This document shows, piece by piece, positions 35,148 to 46,555 of a stretch of 64,000 nucleotides of DNA. Each line of letters opens with the position of its first letter. Position 1 is the first letter of the stretch. The position numbers and the translations under genes were made by a program. Location of the stretch: NCBI RefSeq assembly GCF_030052815.1, contig NW_026614695.1:4254831-4318830 (forward strand), given 5' to 3'. A model generated the notes under the pieces. The model made no database searches and was not told where the DNA came from. It saw nothing but the letters and a program-made list of their open reading frames with translations. Origin of the DNA: Hevea brasiliensis. Its lineage: Eukaryota; Streptophyta; Magnoliopsida; Malpighiales; Euphorbiaceae.

Positions 35148-36204
35148 GAACAGATAACTATGGATTTTGTGATGAGATTTCTGAGGACACAGAATAGTGA
35201 TGATGCAGTATAGGTTATAGTTGATAGACTAACCAAATCTAATCACTTTTTGCCAGTCCGGATGGACTATAGCCTGGAAAGATTGGCCAGATTCTACATA
35301 AATGAAATTGTAAAATTGCATGGAGTGCTAGTATCAATTGTATCTGACAGAGATCTTAGGTTCACTTCTAGATTCTGGGGTAGTCTTCAGAGAGCCCTAA
35401 GAACTAGATTGAACTTCAACACAGTATTCCACCCACAGACAGATGGCCAGTCTGAGAGGGTTATTCAGATATTGGAGGATATGCTACGGGCTTGTGTGAT
35501 TGAATTTGAAGGTAGTTGGGATACACACTTGCCTTTGATTGAGTTTGCTTATGACAACAGCTACCAATCAAGCATTGGAATGCCTCCATATGAAGCATTG
35601 TATGGCAGGAAGTGCAGAACTCCCTTATGTTGGGATGAAATAGGTGAAAGGAAGATGATTGGGCCAGAAATTGTTCAGCAGACAGAGGAAAAGATCAGAT
35701 TAATTAGAGATAGACTCAAGGATGCATCAAACCGTCAGAAGTCCTATGTTAATTTGAAAAGAAGAGATATTGAATATGCAGTGGGTGATAAGGTATTCCT
35801 CAAAGTTTCTCCTTGGAAGAGGATTATGAGATTTGGCAGAAAGGGGAAACTGAGTCCTCGTTTCATCGGACCATATGAGGTTCTGGAAAGAGTGGGTCCT
35901 TTGGCATATCGGTTGGCATTACCTCCAGAGCTAGCAAGGATACACAGTGTCTTCCATGTGTCCATGTTAAGGAGGTACAGATCTGACCCATCTCATGTAC
36001 TATCAGTTGAAGAGATTGAAGTAAACCCAGACCTCTCATATGAGGAAGAACCCATAAAAAATTCTGGCTTATGAGGTGAAGCAGCTGAGGAACAAACAGA
36101 TACACCTGGTTAAAGTACTGTGGAACCATCATTCAGGCCAGGAAGCTACTTGGGAACGTGAAGAGAATATGAGGAGACAACACCAACAACTGTTTAGAGA
36201 CTAA
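35148..36204 (+). pseudogene. Integrase core to chromodomain, element B
   Basis: It starts with a decayed copy of the first-Asp segment (about 35155-35225). A long frame (35250-36074) then holds the second Asp (SDRDLRFTSRFW), [13 protein letters not shown] with the catalytic Glu, the continuous RVIQILEDMLRACVIEF without intron, the GPY module RFIGPYEVLERVGPLAYRL and the start of the chromodomain. One extra base in an A-run near 36053 shifts the frame. The rest (ILAYEVKQL, KVLWNHHSGQEATWE) ends at TAA 36202-36204. The good condition of this part against the wrecked middle suggests separate origins. Confidence 0.85.
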
Positions 36205-36213
36205 TGCCAGGTA

Positions 36214-36250
36214 AAATTTCGAGACGAAATTTATTTAAGGGGGGGAGAAT
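36214..36250 (+). promoter_or_regulatory. Inverted repeat and PPT, element B
   Basis: AAATTTCG (36214-36221), AGA, CGAAATTT (36225-36232), then the purine tract AAGGGGGGGAGAA to 36249, directly before the 3' LTR. Confidence 0.85.
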
Positions 36251-39200
36251 TGTAACACCCCTATGTTTGGTAGTGCGTTCTACTGTTCCGGTGACCAGTG
36301 TTGTCCAGACAGCTAGGATGCCTAGAACCGTACTTCAATATGAGTGAGGAGACATAAAATAATGAAATACAAGAAAAGAAAATACAAGAAAAACAAAGGA
36401 AAAATAATAGCAAAGAAATGTGATCAAGTTAAGCGAGCCGGGAGACCTAGTGATGGGTGACCGCACCGGGAAGTCACGGCGTGGATCGTTGACTAGCCCT
36501 GAACTGCGGGGAACCCTGGAAAACATTTTTAGGACTTAAATAGACCCTTATTGAAATATAAATATCATTAGAAATATCAAAGAAAAATTAAATAATTAGT
36601 ACAAAGAAAAGTGAGAAATCGAAAAACGGACAAAACCCGGTGTTACCGAAAAATCGGGAATGCAACCCGAACAGGGGCATTATGGTCATTTGACATCCCG
36701 AATTGTCTTTTGACCTAAATTTCCATTAAAAATAAATAATATTACACTTAGAAAATGAAATGAAAAATTAATTTGGTGGTACCTAAAGTAAATAGCAAAA
36801 ATTATGGGTTAATGTGGAATAAATGAAAGTTAAACTTATAATATGCTTTTAATTGTGTTAGTGGACCACTAAACATTATATTAAATATTAAAAACCAGGT
36901 TCCTTCCACTATATCTCTGCATTCATCTTCTTCTTCAATTAAAACTTAAATTGGACGAATGAAAATCTCTCCCCAAAGTTCATCAATGGCCACCCCATTT
37001 GCATGCTCCATGCTCCCATGATCAAGCAACAACTTCTTGCAAGAGTCTTCATCAAAGTTGGTCTATACAACTTGGGCAGCCATTTGAGAGCAAAAAGGGA
37101 GAGGTTTGAAGAAGATTTAGTAAGCTTCAAAGATAGGTAAGTGCTTATTTTCCATTTTGCTTCATTAAAGTTTGAAAGCATGTTATGGGTGTTGGATTTG
37201 TGAGGAAAATTTTCAAGTTTGAAGAGTTATTGAGATGTCCATTTTGGACAGCCATGGAGTTATGTATTTGATGAAATATTTGTGCATATATTTGATGAGA
37301 AATTATGTTGGTTATGGTGATTTAATATCCTAGTAAATTATTCCATATGTATATGGTGATTTTTGCACTTGGATGGAAATTGATGAATTGTAGGATACTT
37401 TGGTGTTGAGGAAGCTTTTCGGCAGCCTTGGGATTCTTGGATAAATGTATGTGTTCATGAAGGTGTTGGCAGAAATATTGACATTAAGATTGATGGATAT
37501 GTGTATGAAATTATTTTGTAAAGTGTATGTGAGAATTAGTGATGTTTAGGTGTGTATGTGATTGTATTTAGACTTTGTAAATGTGAACTTTAATTGGTGT
37601 ATTGAAGATAATTGTAATCTGCCCAAAGTGAGGATGATGTAAAGTGGGATGTGGTTTTGGTAATGTACCAAAACAGATTTGGTAGGGAAGTAAACATATT
37701 GCAAGGTAAATGTGTGTAATTGATGTGTGTTAAGCAAAGTAACCAAGGGCAGTGTACATTTTAGCCAATAAGTTTAAATGTGTAACCTCAATTGGTATGA
37801 GACCAATTGGAGGTGGAACTAGGCACAAAATGTGCCAACTTTCATTGAGAAAGCATACCAAAATTCTGCTTGCAAGGTGACCTAAGAAAATGACCAATTC
37901 GGATTAGGTGCAATTGAAACCTGAAAACTGACCAATTGGGCAGCAGTTAGTGTTTACGCCATAACTCACTCAAAACAGGTCCAATTGACCTGAAATTTTA
38001 ACCATGAATAGTTAAGACCCATACCTACAAGTCTTATGAAGGCACCAAAGCCCAGAAATGACCAGAAGCAAGTCAAAAAGCTTGCACAAGTTCGGGTCCA
38101 AAAACTGGCCGAACCAAAGTTGACCAAATTGACCTAAAATTGACCTAATTTGATGCCATTTGACCAGCAATAGTATGATGACCATAACTTGTTCTACTTA
38201 ACTCGGATTGACCTGAAATTTTGCCCCGCGTGCAATAAGACATAGATCTACAAGTTTGTAGTTTTGACCGAAACCCAAAAACCGAGGGAACTAGATCGTC
38301 CGGCTAGGTCAAACTAGTATCCCGAAATCCAGCAATTTACAATGAAATGCAAGAAAACGCAATATACAAAGAATTGAGTTTGGTAACACGTACCAACCCT
38401 AAAATCATATCGAATGTGACATATTAAGGACACCAAAACCTAATTTACCTTAAACGCATCGAGGGTCGGTATATTAGGTAATTGAGCAAATAATAGCCTT
38501 CAGTGAATTACTTATCGAACATTATCGTTAGAGACAGTTTAATTTAGTACTGAAACACTTCAAATTGTGTTTCTCAGTTACCAAAGACTCAGGAAAAGGG
38601 AAGCAAACACCGAGTCCGGACTGTGAGACAATTATCAGAGGTTTGTGCACAACTAGTTTTCAACTGATTTTGCTCTGAATAATATTTCATATGATTAATT
38701 GTATGTTATTATTTTAAGTTGTGTTTGTGCACAACTAGTTTTTAACTGATTTTGTTTGAATATTTCATTTGATTAAATGACATACTTTCTTATGTATTAT
38801 GTTTAACAAGCATTGAATTTAATTCAATGATTATTGAAAATTGTTATAGTATGTATGAATTTAGCTTTGTGAAATGGTATTTCTACAAGTATTAAGCATT
38901 GTCACAAGTATTAAGCATTGTTATGGATTGAACAAATTATGTTTTGGAAAATTGTGATAGAACATGTTTTGAATTGTGATGGTAATTTTCATGGAAAAAT
39001 GCAAATTTATGATTTGAATTGTGATGAGCATAAAAATTATTGGATATTAGAATTGACTTTGAATCGAATTATATTGTGATTTATACTCACTAAATGGATT
39101 GTAATATTGTTTTATATCTCACTATAGATGCTTGACTAGGTTATTACCCGTCTCTCTCATTTGTTGAGAAGACAATGGAGTTAGTTGTGTTTTGATTACC

Positions 39201-40369
39201 ATGGTACGTGCACAGGCTTAGATTTTCCTCTGATTTGAGGTTAGATCTAAGTTTAATTTATCGTTATGGCCCTTGCGGAAGATTCATTATTGTGATGGTA
39301 CTGTGCACGATGATTCGACCTCCCCGACCATAGGGAGTTAGAATCAGATTCGACCTCCCCGACCATAGGGAGTTAGAATCACATCGAATATGGCCCTTTC
39401 GGATTAGTCTTGCATATTAGTGAGATAAAGATTGATTTTTGAGATACAGAATGGCTTTTGAATGGTAAGAAATTGTGATTTCAATTATGGGTTATGTATA
39501 ATTGATTTTGTTGAATTACTTAAATGGTTAGTCATTATTTGATAAATTGAATTTTGTGATCAAAGTCATTTATACAAATGATTTACATTATTGGCAACGA
39601 ATATTTTGAGTTTTGAAATTTGATGAGTATTCAGATTCCCAATTTATTTATCAGAATTTTGTCAATGTATATTGTACTATGTTTTAAATTATAGTTGTGC
39701 ACCATCGAAGTTCACCACTCAGCGATAGCTTTGTATGCTATCGCAGGTAAGAAGAGCATAGAGCAGTAAGTAAATTTCCTTGAAGATATATTCAGATCAG
39801 CTCCAGGTATATCATAGGTATACCCATGTACATAGGTTTTGATGTATGCATGTAATAATATGTATGTAAATTATTTGAGCAGTTGTATAGAAACTCTTGT
39901 AAAATATTTTGGTATGTAATTAAATGTAAATTATTGTAAATGTAAATTTGAGATTTCATTTACTTGAATAGTTTTGTATTATATTTCTTGTATCTCAGTC
40001 TTTGAAAAATCACTGCGGATTTGAGTTGAGAAAAATGTTGTGTTGAGAAATATGTTGGAGTTGAGATTTGCAAATATATATTGAAGTGCTTTTTACAGGT
40101 TTTCTGAAGAACTGTTTTATCCAAAATACAGATGGCACTCTGCCAAAATTTTTACAGAAACTCCAAATAAGTCAAATGTGTTAGTTCTATCACTTCAGTT
40201 CACAAAAGTTTTTAACACCTGTAAATAGTGCTCACCACTGTAAAAGAAGTAAGAAAAGTTTTGAAAATCCCTTGTAGTGTATTTAATGGGTTATCAGTAG
40301 ACGGAGTTGGTAATTCATTAGGTATACTACGGGATCATGTTATGCCTTACAGAGGGGTAGGGTGTGACA
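36251..40369 (+). mobile_element. 3' LTR of element B
   Basis: 4119 bp, TGTAACACCC to GGTGTGACA, nearly identical to 29211-33303 apart from single changes and the clustered CNG-site differences. Exon-like island at 38578-38640. The hairpin GCGATAGC (39722-39729) / GCTATCGC (39737-39744) is a perfect stem here. Confidence 0.95.
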
Positions 40370-41190
40370 TTGATATCGCATGTTCATTTTAATTTTTGAA
40401 TAAATATGTTTTGAATTCCGCATAAATATTATTTTAGTATATTGTGTACCACTGAGTCCTAGTACTCAGCGATAGCTGTTATTGCTGTCGCAGATATAGA
40501 GACTAGAGGAGCAGCAGAGTGAGCTGCTAAGAATTGAGGAGCTACCTACTTTGAAGTTAGCGGGTATATTTTATACCCTGAATGTAAAAACTATTTTGAT
40601 ATATGTAAATGTATGTAACTGTATGGACATGTAAAATTAATTATGAGCAGTTATATAAAGTTGTATAAAGCTTGTAATAAATTTTAGTTTGGATTTTTCT
40701 TAATGTAAATTTTTATAATGATGTATATAAATTGTTTTATCTTTAATGAAATATGAATGAAAGTATTTTGTTTTCATTTGAATGAAATTGAATTATAGTA
40801 TTTTGATGATGTTGAATTTTAAAAATTGAGAAATGATGTTGAAATTGATTGGGATGGTTGTGAAATTGATGAAGTTGTTGAGATAAATTATTAGAAGTGT
40901 TTTTTACAGGTATTTGAAGAGCTGCTTTCTCAAAATACAGACGGCACTCTGCCGAAATTTTTATAAAATTTGCGAAAAAATAAAACAAGACAAAAATCTT
41001 AACTAGTTTTCAAACTCTAATTAAATGTTTTGATACCTATTAGAAAATTCTCACCACTTATAAAAAGTAAGAAAATTATTTGAAAATCCCTTGTAGGGTA
41101 CTTAATGAGTTACCAGTAGGTGAAGTTCGGTAGTTCATTAAGTATTCTACGAGATCATATTATGCCTTACAGGGGGGGTAAGGTGTGACA
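40370..41190 (+). mobile_element. 3' LTR of element A, right part
   Basis: Begins with the second copy of ttgat and resumes the A LTR (ATCGCATG) to GGTGTGACA. It carries the double hairpin at about 40450-40490. The two parts total about 3.5 kb, equal to the 5' LTR. Confidence 0.9.
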
Positions 41191-41714
41191 AAAAAAGTGA
41201 TACATGGTTTTAGTTTTACCTAAAATCGAGTCTAATGTTGAAAAAGAACGAAACACGAATCAAGCAATGAAGGAGTGCCGCTCGAGGAAAGGTCTTTGGG
41301 TTTTGGCTCAGGCCGACAATGAGTTAACAGCCATTTGCTTACTGACGATGAGATGTGGGCCGACAAGAAAAAGAGGATATAAATGTATATGGTGGCCAAT
41401 CAAGAATTGCACGATGGTGGAGTAGTGCACCGAAGGGAAAAAATGAGTAAAGAGGATGAATGAATGAGGAAGAAAGAGAAAAGGATTCTTTATTAAGTTC
41501 ATGAATGACATGGGAAGGAGTGATGGACCTTGATTAGAGTTCTATGGGAAATAGGACTCTTCATGGGATAGAGTTCATTTAAATTTTCAAAAAAGAATCT
41601 CTCACAATTTTTGAATAGCAAGAAGATAAGAAAAGTCTAGTATCTTGATAGGGATTAGTTATTCACTTAGAATGGCTTTATGAGCCAGAACAGGTGTGGG
41701 GGGCAATTGTTTGC
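41191..41714 (+). other. Unclassified sequence upstream of a PPT-like tract
   Basis: A 73-codon open frame (41204-41425) shows no domain I recognise. The end, GGTGTGGGGGGCAAT at 41692-41706 region, looks like a polypurine tract of a gypsy element, which would make this the 3' internal tail of an old element. Confidence 0.3.
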
Positions 41715-42235
41715 TCCAAAATAATTAATTTTATTTATTAATTAGTTTTAGGCCTAAGATTAATTAAATTGATTTTTTGCAAAATTAATTTGATTAATTT
41801 TATTTTATCAATTTGATTAATTAATAGCCTAAGGTGGTTATTAAATAAATATCCAAGAGTTATTAGGTGGTTAACTGAGAGAGTATAGGTTATAGCAATT
41901 CTGAGAGTTTCAAGGTAGTAGACAGGTAACTACCAACATTGGCAGAATATGAAAGTGGTCTCTAAATTCTTTCCAAAGTATCTACATGAGAAGTATAAAT
42001 ATTACATAAGTAGCAACGTTTACAACCCCAACAACTCAATCCAATAACACAAATCTAACTCCAAAAGTCTTTTATCTTTTACTTTTTGTCTTTAATTTCT
42101 AAGTTTTTGTATTTAATTTTAAGCCTTGTATTCACTTTGTAATCAATCAATCAAAACATTCTTTCAATTTTCAGTTCACTTACTTTCAATTTACAAGTGA
42201 AATTGACGAAACTACGTTCAGTGTAGTCAGTTTCC
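41708..42235 (+). mobile_element. Possible 3' LTR of an unidentified element
   Basis: It follows the purine tract directly, begins TGTTTGCTCC and contains a terminator-like T-rich part with TTGTAATCAATCAATC (about 42138), which resembles the R-U5 area of plant LTRs. No partner LTR is in the window and the right end is uncertain. Confidence 0.3.
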
Positions 42236-42602
42236 ATAGTCATTTGATTTGGAAGTCAGAGTACAAATTATGTGATATAGTTTGTCTATAGCATGGTCAT
42301 AAACCATAAGCTATGAAACAAGCAAAATTGTATTTTAAACAAACAAGAATATATCTTGTTTACTAAAATATATATAGCCAGAATATAATGAAAGTGCTTT
42401 TTTAGATATTTACAAAGTTTTAATTTAGATACTTATTTTAATTTTCTTAATTTTGTTTTATTATTACACTTACTTTGAAAGAATATCTCTATTAATTTTA
42501 AGGTTTATTAATTAATTAATATAATTTTTTTAAAATTATATATAAAAAAATTAAATTATAAGCTAGTACGATAAATATAAAAGGTAGGAGTATTAGAGAA
42601 AA
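42236..42602. other. AT-rich spacer
   Basis: No gene, no repeat I can classify. Very A/T-rich from 42410. Confidence 0.5.
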
Positions 42603-42893
42603 GGTAGGAGTGATGCCAATTGAAGATAAGTTAAGAGAAGGGAGATTGAGGTGGTTTGGTAATGTGAAGCGTAGACATACGGAGCTCTAGTTAGACAAAT
42701 AGAGCATATTAGGTTAGAGGATAGAAAGAAAAAAATGGGTAGACCTAAATTGACTTGGAGGAGAGTAGTACAAATCATTACATATTTCTGAGGATTTAAC
42801 CCAAAATCATTCAGAGAGGAGAAAGCGAATCCATATAGCCGACCTCAAATTTTTAGGATAAAAGCTTAGTTAAATTGAGTTGAATTGAATTAA
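42603..42893 (+). pseudogene. 3' end of a LINE ORF2 (RTE/L1-like C-terminal region)
   Basis: Conceptual reading gives KLREGRLRWFGNVKRR, a stop, then KKKMGRPKLTWRRVVQ, a stop (about 42790), and a last piece with NPYSRPQIFRIKA. The order (RWFGHVxRR, GRPKxTW, then a W-R-x-x-I-H-x-A-D-P-like tail) is typical of the C-terminus of plant non-LTR retrotransposon polymerases. It is 5' truncated, as usual for LINE insertions, and has at least three stops. No poly-A tail or target duplication could be fixed. Confidence 0.65.
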
Positions 42894-44010
42894 TTAAAAT
42901 TTGAAGCTAAAACAACTAACATCATTGATAGCATGATTGAGCTATTGGAGGATATGTAACAGGGAGAAAAAAATTATTATAAATTTAAAATATAAATATA
43001 TAAATTTTATTTATTTAAAATATAAATTTTATGAAATATTATATTTTAAATTTTTAATGCCGGAATTTGGACAAAAAAATTTCAACCTAATAATAGACTT
43101 CCAACACATGATTATTTGACGGTTTAGCGACTAATTAATTGCACTGACACGAAACGTATCATAGTCCATTCGAATTTATTACGCAAAGACAAATACCACC
43201 ATAACGGACGTGATGTGTAAAAACAAAATAAAAGACGACAGAAGATGACCCGATACTCATAGCGATCTAAGATTCTATCAAACAAAAACAAAAAATACAC
43301 CTAAGATGGTCCCAGACCAAGTATACGTATTGAAAATGTTCAAAAGAAGATGAACAGTTTTATCCTTCTATTAATGTATACATGGCTGTGATTTCCCTGC
43401 CAGCAAAGCCATGACGCAAAATCCTTTGTCTTATTTTATTTAATTTGAATTTATACATTTAATTTTATAATTTTAATGTATAAAAATAAAATGATATTTT
43501 AAATTTGTTATTAATTATTTTATATTTTATTTTTATTACTTTTATGTAAAAAAAAATTTTTTCTCACAGTTTTCTTATGAAGGTTTCATAATAATAAAAA
43601 ATATAGCAATATAATAAAATTATGTTATTAGTTAAATTATATAATTAAAATATTTATATTTTTTTATATTTTTTAATATATTAAAAAATATTTAAATATT
43701 ATCTTTATTAATATTATTCTAAAAAATACTAATAATATGAAAAGCATATTGATAGTAAAAAAATTGAAAAAATAAAAAAAAATCCTGTACCATAAAAAAT
43801 ATTAATAGTATTAAAATTAAAAGTTAAAGTCAACTGATTACCATTATATATAAAATTGTTTTTATTATAATAATTAAGATTTATATAATTTTATTTAATA
43901 AATGTAACTAAAATAATAAAATAACATTTTATTTTAAATAAATAATTAAATTATATATATAATTATTTATAATAAGATTTTTTTATTTATAATATTTTTC
44001 ATTTAAAAAA
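42894..44010. other. AT-rich spacer
   Basis: About 43440-44000 is extremely A/T-rich with many ATTTA and TAATAA runs. 43140-43440 is less biased and shows no long frame. I see no gene. Confidence 0.5.
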
Positions 44011-45540
44011 ATTAGATTAGCAACCAAATTCATTAAAATCAATTGTTGGTCGATTTAGCAATCGATTCAGTCAGTTGCAATGTAACTGGTTGTAAATAGT
44101 AACCGATAATCAAATCGGTTGTTAAATTAATTAAATTTAAAAAAAAATAAAACTTTTGATAAAAAAACTATTGATTGCTAGCAGCAATCAATTTAATAAC
44201 TAAAATTAGTTATTAATTGCAACCAAAGTATGATCAATTATAAAAAATTTGGTATATTTAATTTTATAATTTCACAATTATTTTGTAAATTGATTACTAT
44301 TTGTAACTAATTTAACAACTGAAAAGTTAATTGCTAATTTAAAAAAATTATAAAAAAAATAAATTTCTAAATAATAAATAAAAATGTAAATAAATAAATT
44401 TTTCAAAAAATTAATAAAATAATAAATTATTAATGAAAAATTATTGCTAAAAAATTAATATAAAAATATTGTTAATAATAACTATTATAAAAATCTATTA
44501 ACAAAAATTAATTATAAAAATATATTTATAAGATAAATTACTAAAAAAATTACCATTATATATATATATATTACAAAAAATATTACTAAAAATTAATACT
44601 ACAAATAATTTACTAGCAAAAAATATATTATTTTATGTCAAAGAAAAATAAATTAAACAAAAAAAATAACAAAGAAAAAAATGAAAAAGAAAATAGATTA
44701 GAAAAAAAATATAAAAAATAGATAAGAATGAAAAAGATGAAGAAAATATGTTAGAAAGAAAAAGATGAAGAAAATCATATAAAAGAGAAGAAAGAGAGAA
44801 AAGAAAATGAAAAGTGAGAAAAGAAAATGAGTAATTAGAAAAGAAAATAAGTAGTGATTTATATAAGTAAATTAGCAATTAATTTTAACAATTTATCAGT
44901 TACTAATTTCTTTGGAAAATTAAGCGAAAATTTTTAAGGAGACAATTTTACAATGGATTTTGCAATCAGCTGCAAAAAAAAAAAAAATTATTGTTAGCAA
45001 TCGATTTACAAATTAGCAACCAATAAAGAATCGATTATAAATAACAACCGATTTTAACAATTGATTTTGATAACCAATTGTAAATTGGTTGCTAACTTCG
45101 AAGTCTATTAAAATAATTCTGTAATTTAGCAATCGATTCTTTAAATTGGTTACTGTTAGTAATCGATTTTAAATTTGATTGCTATTAGCAATAGATTTTA
45201 GCAACTTATTTCTTAATCTGTTACTAATAGCAACCGATTTTAAAATTAGTCGCTAATTGTATATTTAACATTTTTCTAATATCGATTAGCAACTAATTTA
45301 ACAACCAATTATACATATGTTGCTAATAGCAACTAATTTTAGGAATCAAATATAAATCAGTTATTAATAACAACTAATATAGCAGCTGATTCAAGAATTA
45401 ATTATTAAATTTTTAAAAATTAACTATTTATTAAAAAAGTCAAATAAAAAATTAATTGTAAAATTGATTGCTAATATTAATCGATTTCAGTCAGTTACAA
45501 TTATTAATTATAAAACTGATTTTTTTATTTTAATGTTTTA
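44010..45540. mobile_element. Field of degenerate GCAACCGATT-type repeats, possibly a CACTA element
   Basis: Short motifs such as TTAGCAATCGATT, AACCGATT and their reverse (AATCGGTTG, AATTGGTTGC) recur in both orientations in two blocks, 44030-44350 and 44870-45520, separated by an A-rich core (44350-44870). Such two-sided arrays of 10-14 bp motifs resemble the subterminal repeats that bind transposase in CACTA (En/Spm) elements. I could not find CACTA terminal inverted repeats or a transposase, so a non-autonomous or decayed copy is the most that can be said. Confidence 0.4.
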
Positions 45541-46034
45541 GACAATGTTTATGATATTTTTCGTTTTTTTTTATTTTCATAAAAGTTACGATGATTCAAA
45601 TATGTTTACATTTTATTTGTTTTAAAGTGTCTAAAATTTTAAAATTTTTAATCATAATGCCTAAAAATTTGTAAGATTTTAGCTTTTATATTAATATTTT
45701 TATTCAAAATTTTAAATTATAATAATAAAAAAATTATAAAGGTTTTCATGACGGAATAATTACCTAAAATTATTGCTCGTTATTACTAAACTAAAAAAAA
45801 AACACAAGTGTTAAATACATTATAATTGGCATAATTAAATTAATTAAATAAATTATGCCTTTTAAAAAATTATTACTTGGCATAAATTTGTAATTCTATA
45901 TGTCAAAACCATAAAAAAAAATATGTCTACTTTGTTTATATATAGATAGATAGAAAGATTCACTTCTCCAAGCCATACAAATTATTTTTCATAAATAAAA
46001 AATATTTTTATATAATAATAAAATCTTAAATTAT
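45541..46034. other. AT-rich spacer
   Basis: No gene. A TATAGATAGATAGA microsatellite is at about 45940-45955. Confidence 0.5.
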
Positions 46035-46136
46035 AGTTAATTTAACTTGATTTAGTGGTCAAAAAACATATTTCTCACTTGACATATGTCATGTTTGAGT
46101 CTCCATTGCTCCATCCCCTTAAAAAAAAAAAAAAAA
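46035..46136 (+). mobile_element. Short tRNA-like SINE with poly-A tail
   Basis: An A-box-like TTGATTTAGTGG (about 46047) and a B-box-like GTTTGAGTCTC (46093-46103) are followed by a 15-16 nt A tail. The flanks carry cttaaatt(at/gt) at 46025-46034 and 46137-46146, a plausible target-site duplication. Both boxes are diverged from consensus. Confidence 0.45.
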
Positions 46137-46146
46137 CTTAAATTGT

Positions 46147-46555
46147 ATATTTCTCTAGATATTAAATTTAATTCATAAGTTTTAAATCATTTTTGTAACT
46201 ATGAAATTTTAAATTTAAATTTCAAGCAAAATTAATTATATACTATTTAAAACAAAAATATTCGACCATCAATACTATTTAGTAGTGATAATTAGGTATA
46301 TTTGCATATATATCGTAATTAAAAAATAAATAAATCAGTTCATCAATTTAAAATTTAACAAAATCAAATTAATTAATAAAATATTTTGGAGAATTGAGCC
46401 TAACTGTTCAAATCTATCTATTTTTAGGTTAAACTTTCCTAAGAGCTCTACGTGGAAGCTTTAAATAGAGAGAGTAAGTTTGAAGTCGTGATTCTGGTAA
46501 AAAAAAAAAAAATGTTTGAAGTTGTGATTTAAAGGCTCTACTAATTGCTTATTTA
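46147..46555. other. AT-rich spacer
   Basis: No gene. A 14-nt A-run at about 46499-46512 is flanked by GTTTGAAGT(C/T)GTGATT on both sides, perhaps a second tiny retroposed tail. Confidence 0.4.

Larger units (their letters stand above)
29211..40369 (+). mobile_element. Element B: non-autonomous chimeric chromovirus nested in element A
   Basis: 11.16 kb, with LTRs of 4093 and 4119 bp, PBS, gag remnants, a decayed middle, integrase 3' part and PPT, flanked by ttgat. Outside clustered differences the two LTRs are nearly identical, so insertion is recent relative to A. The capsid core, RT, RNase H and integrase N-terminus are absent, so mobility would have depended on proteins from other elements. 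Confidence 0.95.
18159..41190 (+). mobile_element. Element A: complete old Tekay-type chromovirus carrying nested element B
   Basis: It runs from TGTAATACCC at 18159 to GTGTGACA at 41190 with near-matching 5-bp flanks, aagaa (18154-18158) and aaaaa (41191-41195). Without the nested element and its target duplication it is about 11.9 kb. LTRs of about 3.5 kb enclose PBS, gag, protease, RT, RNase H, integrase, chromodomain and PPT. Many stop codons and frameshifts show that it is dead. At least ten stops arise by C-to-T or G-to-A change. Confidence 0.9.

Noticed and set aside
41204..41425. 73-codon frame with mixed composition
   Set aside because: No recognisable motif, no relatives in the window, and probably internal tail of an old element.
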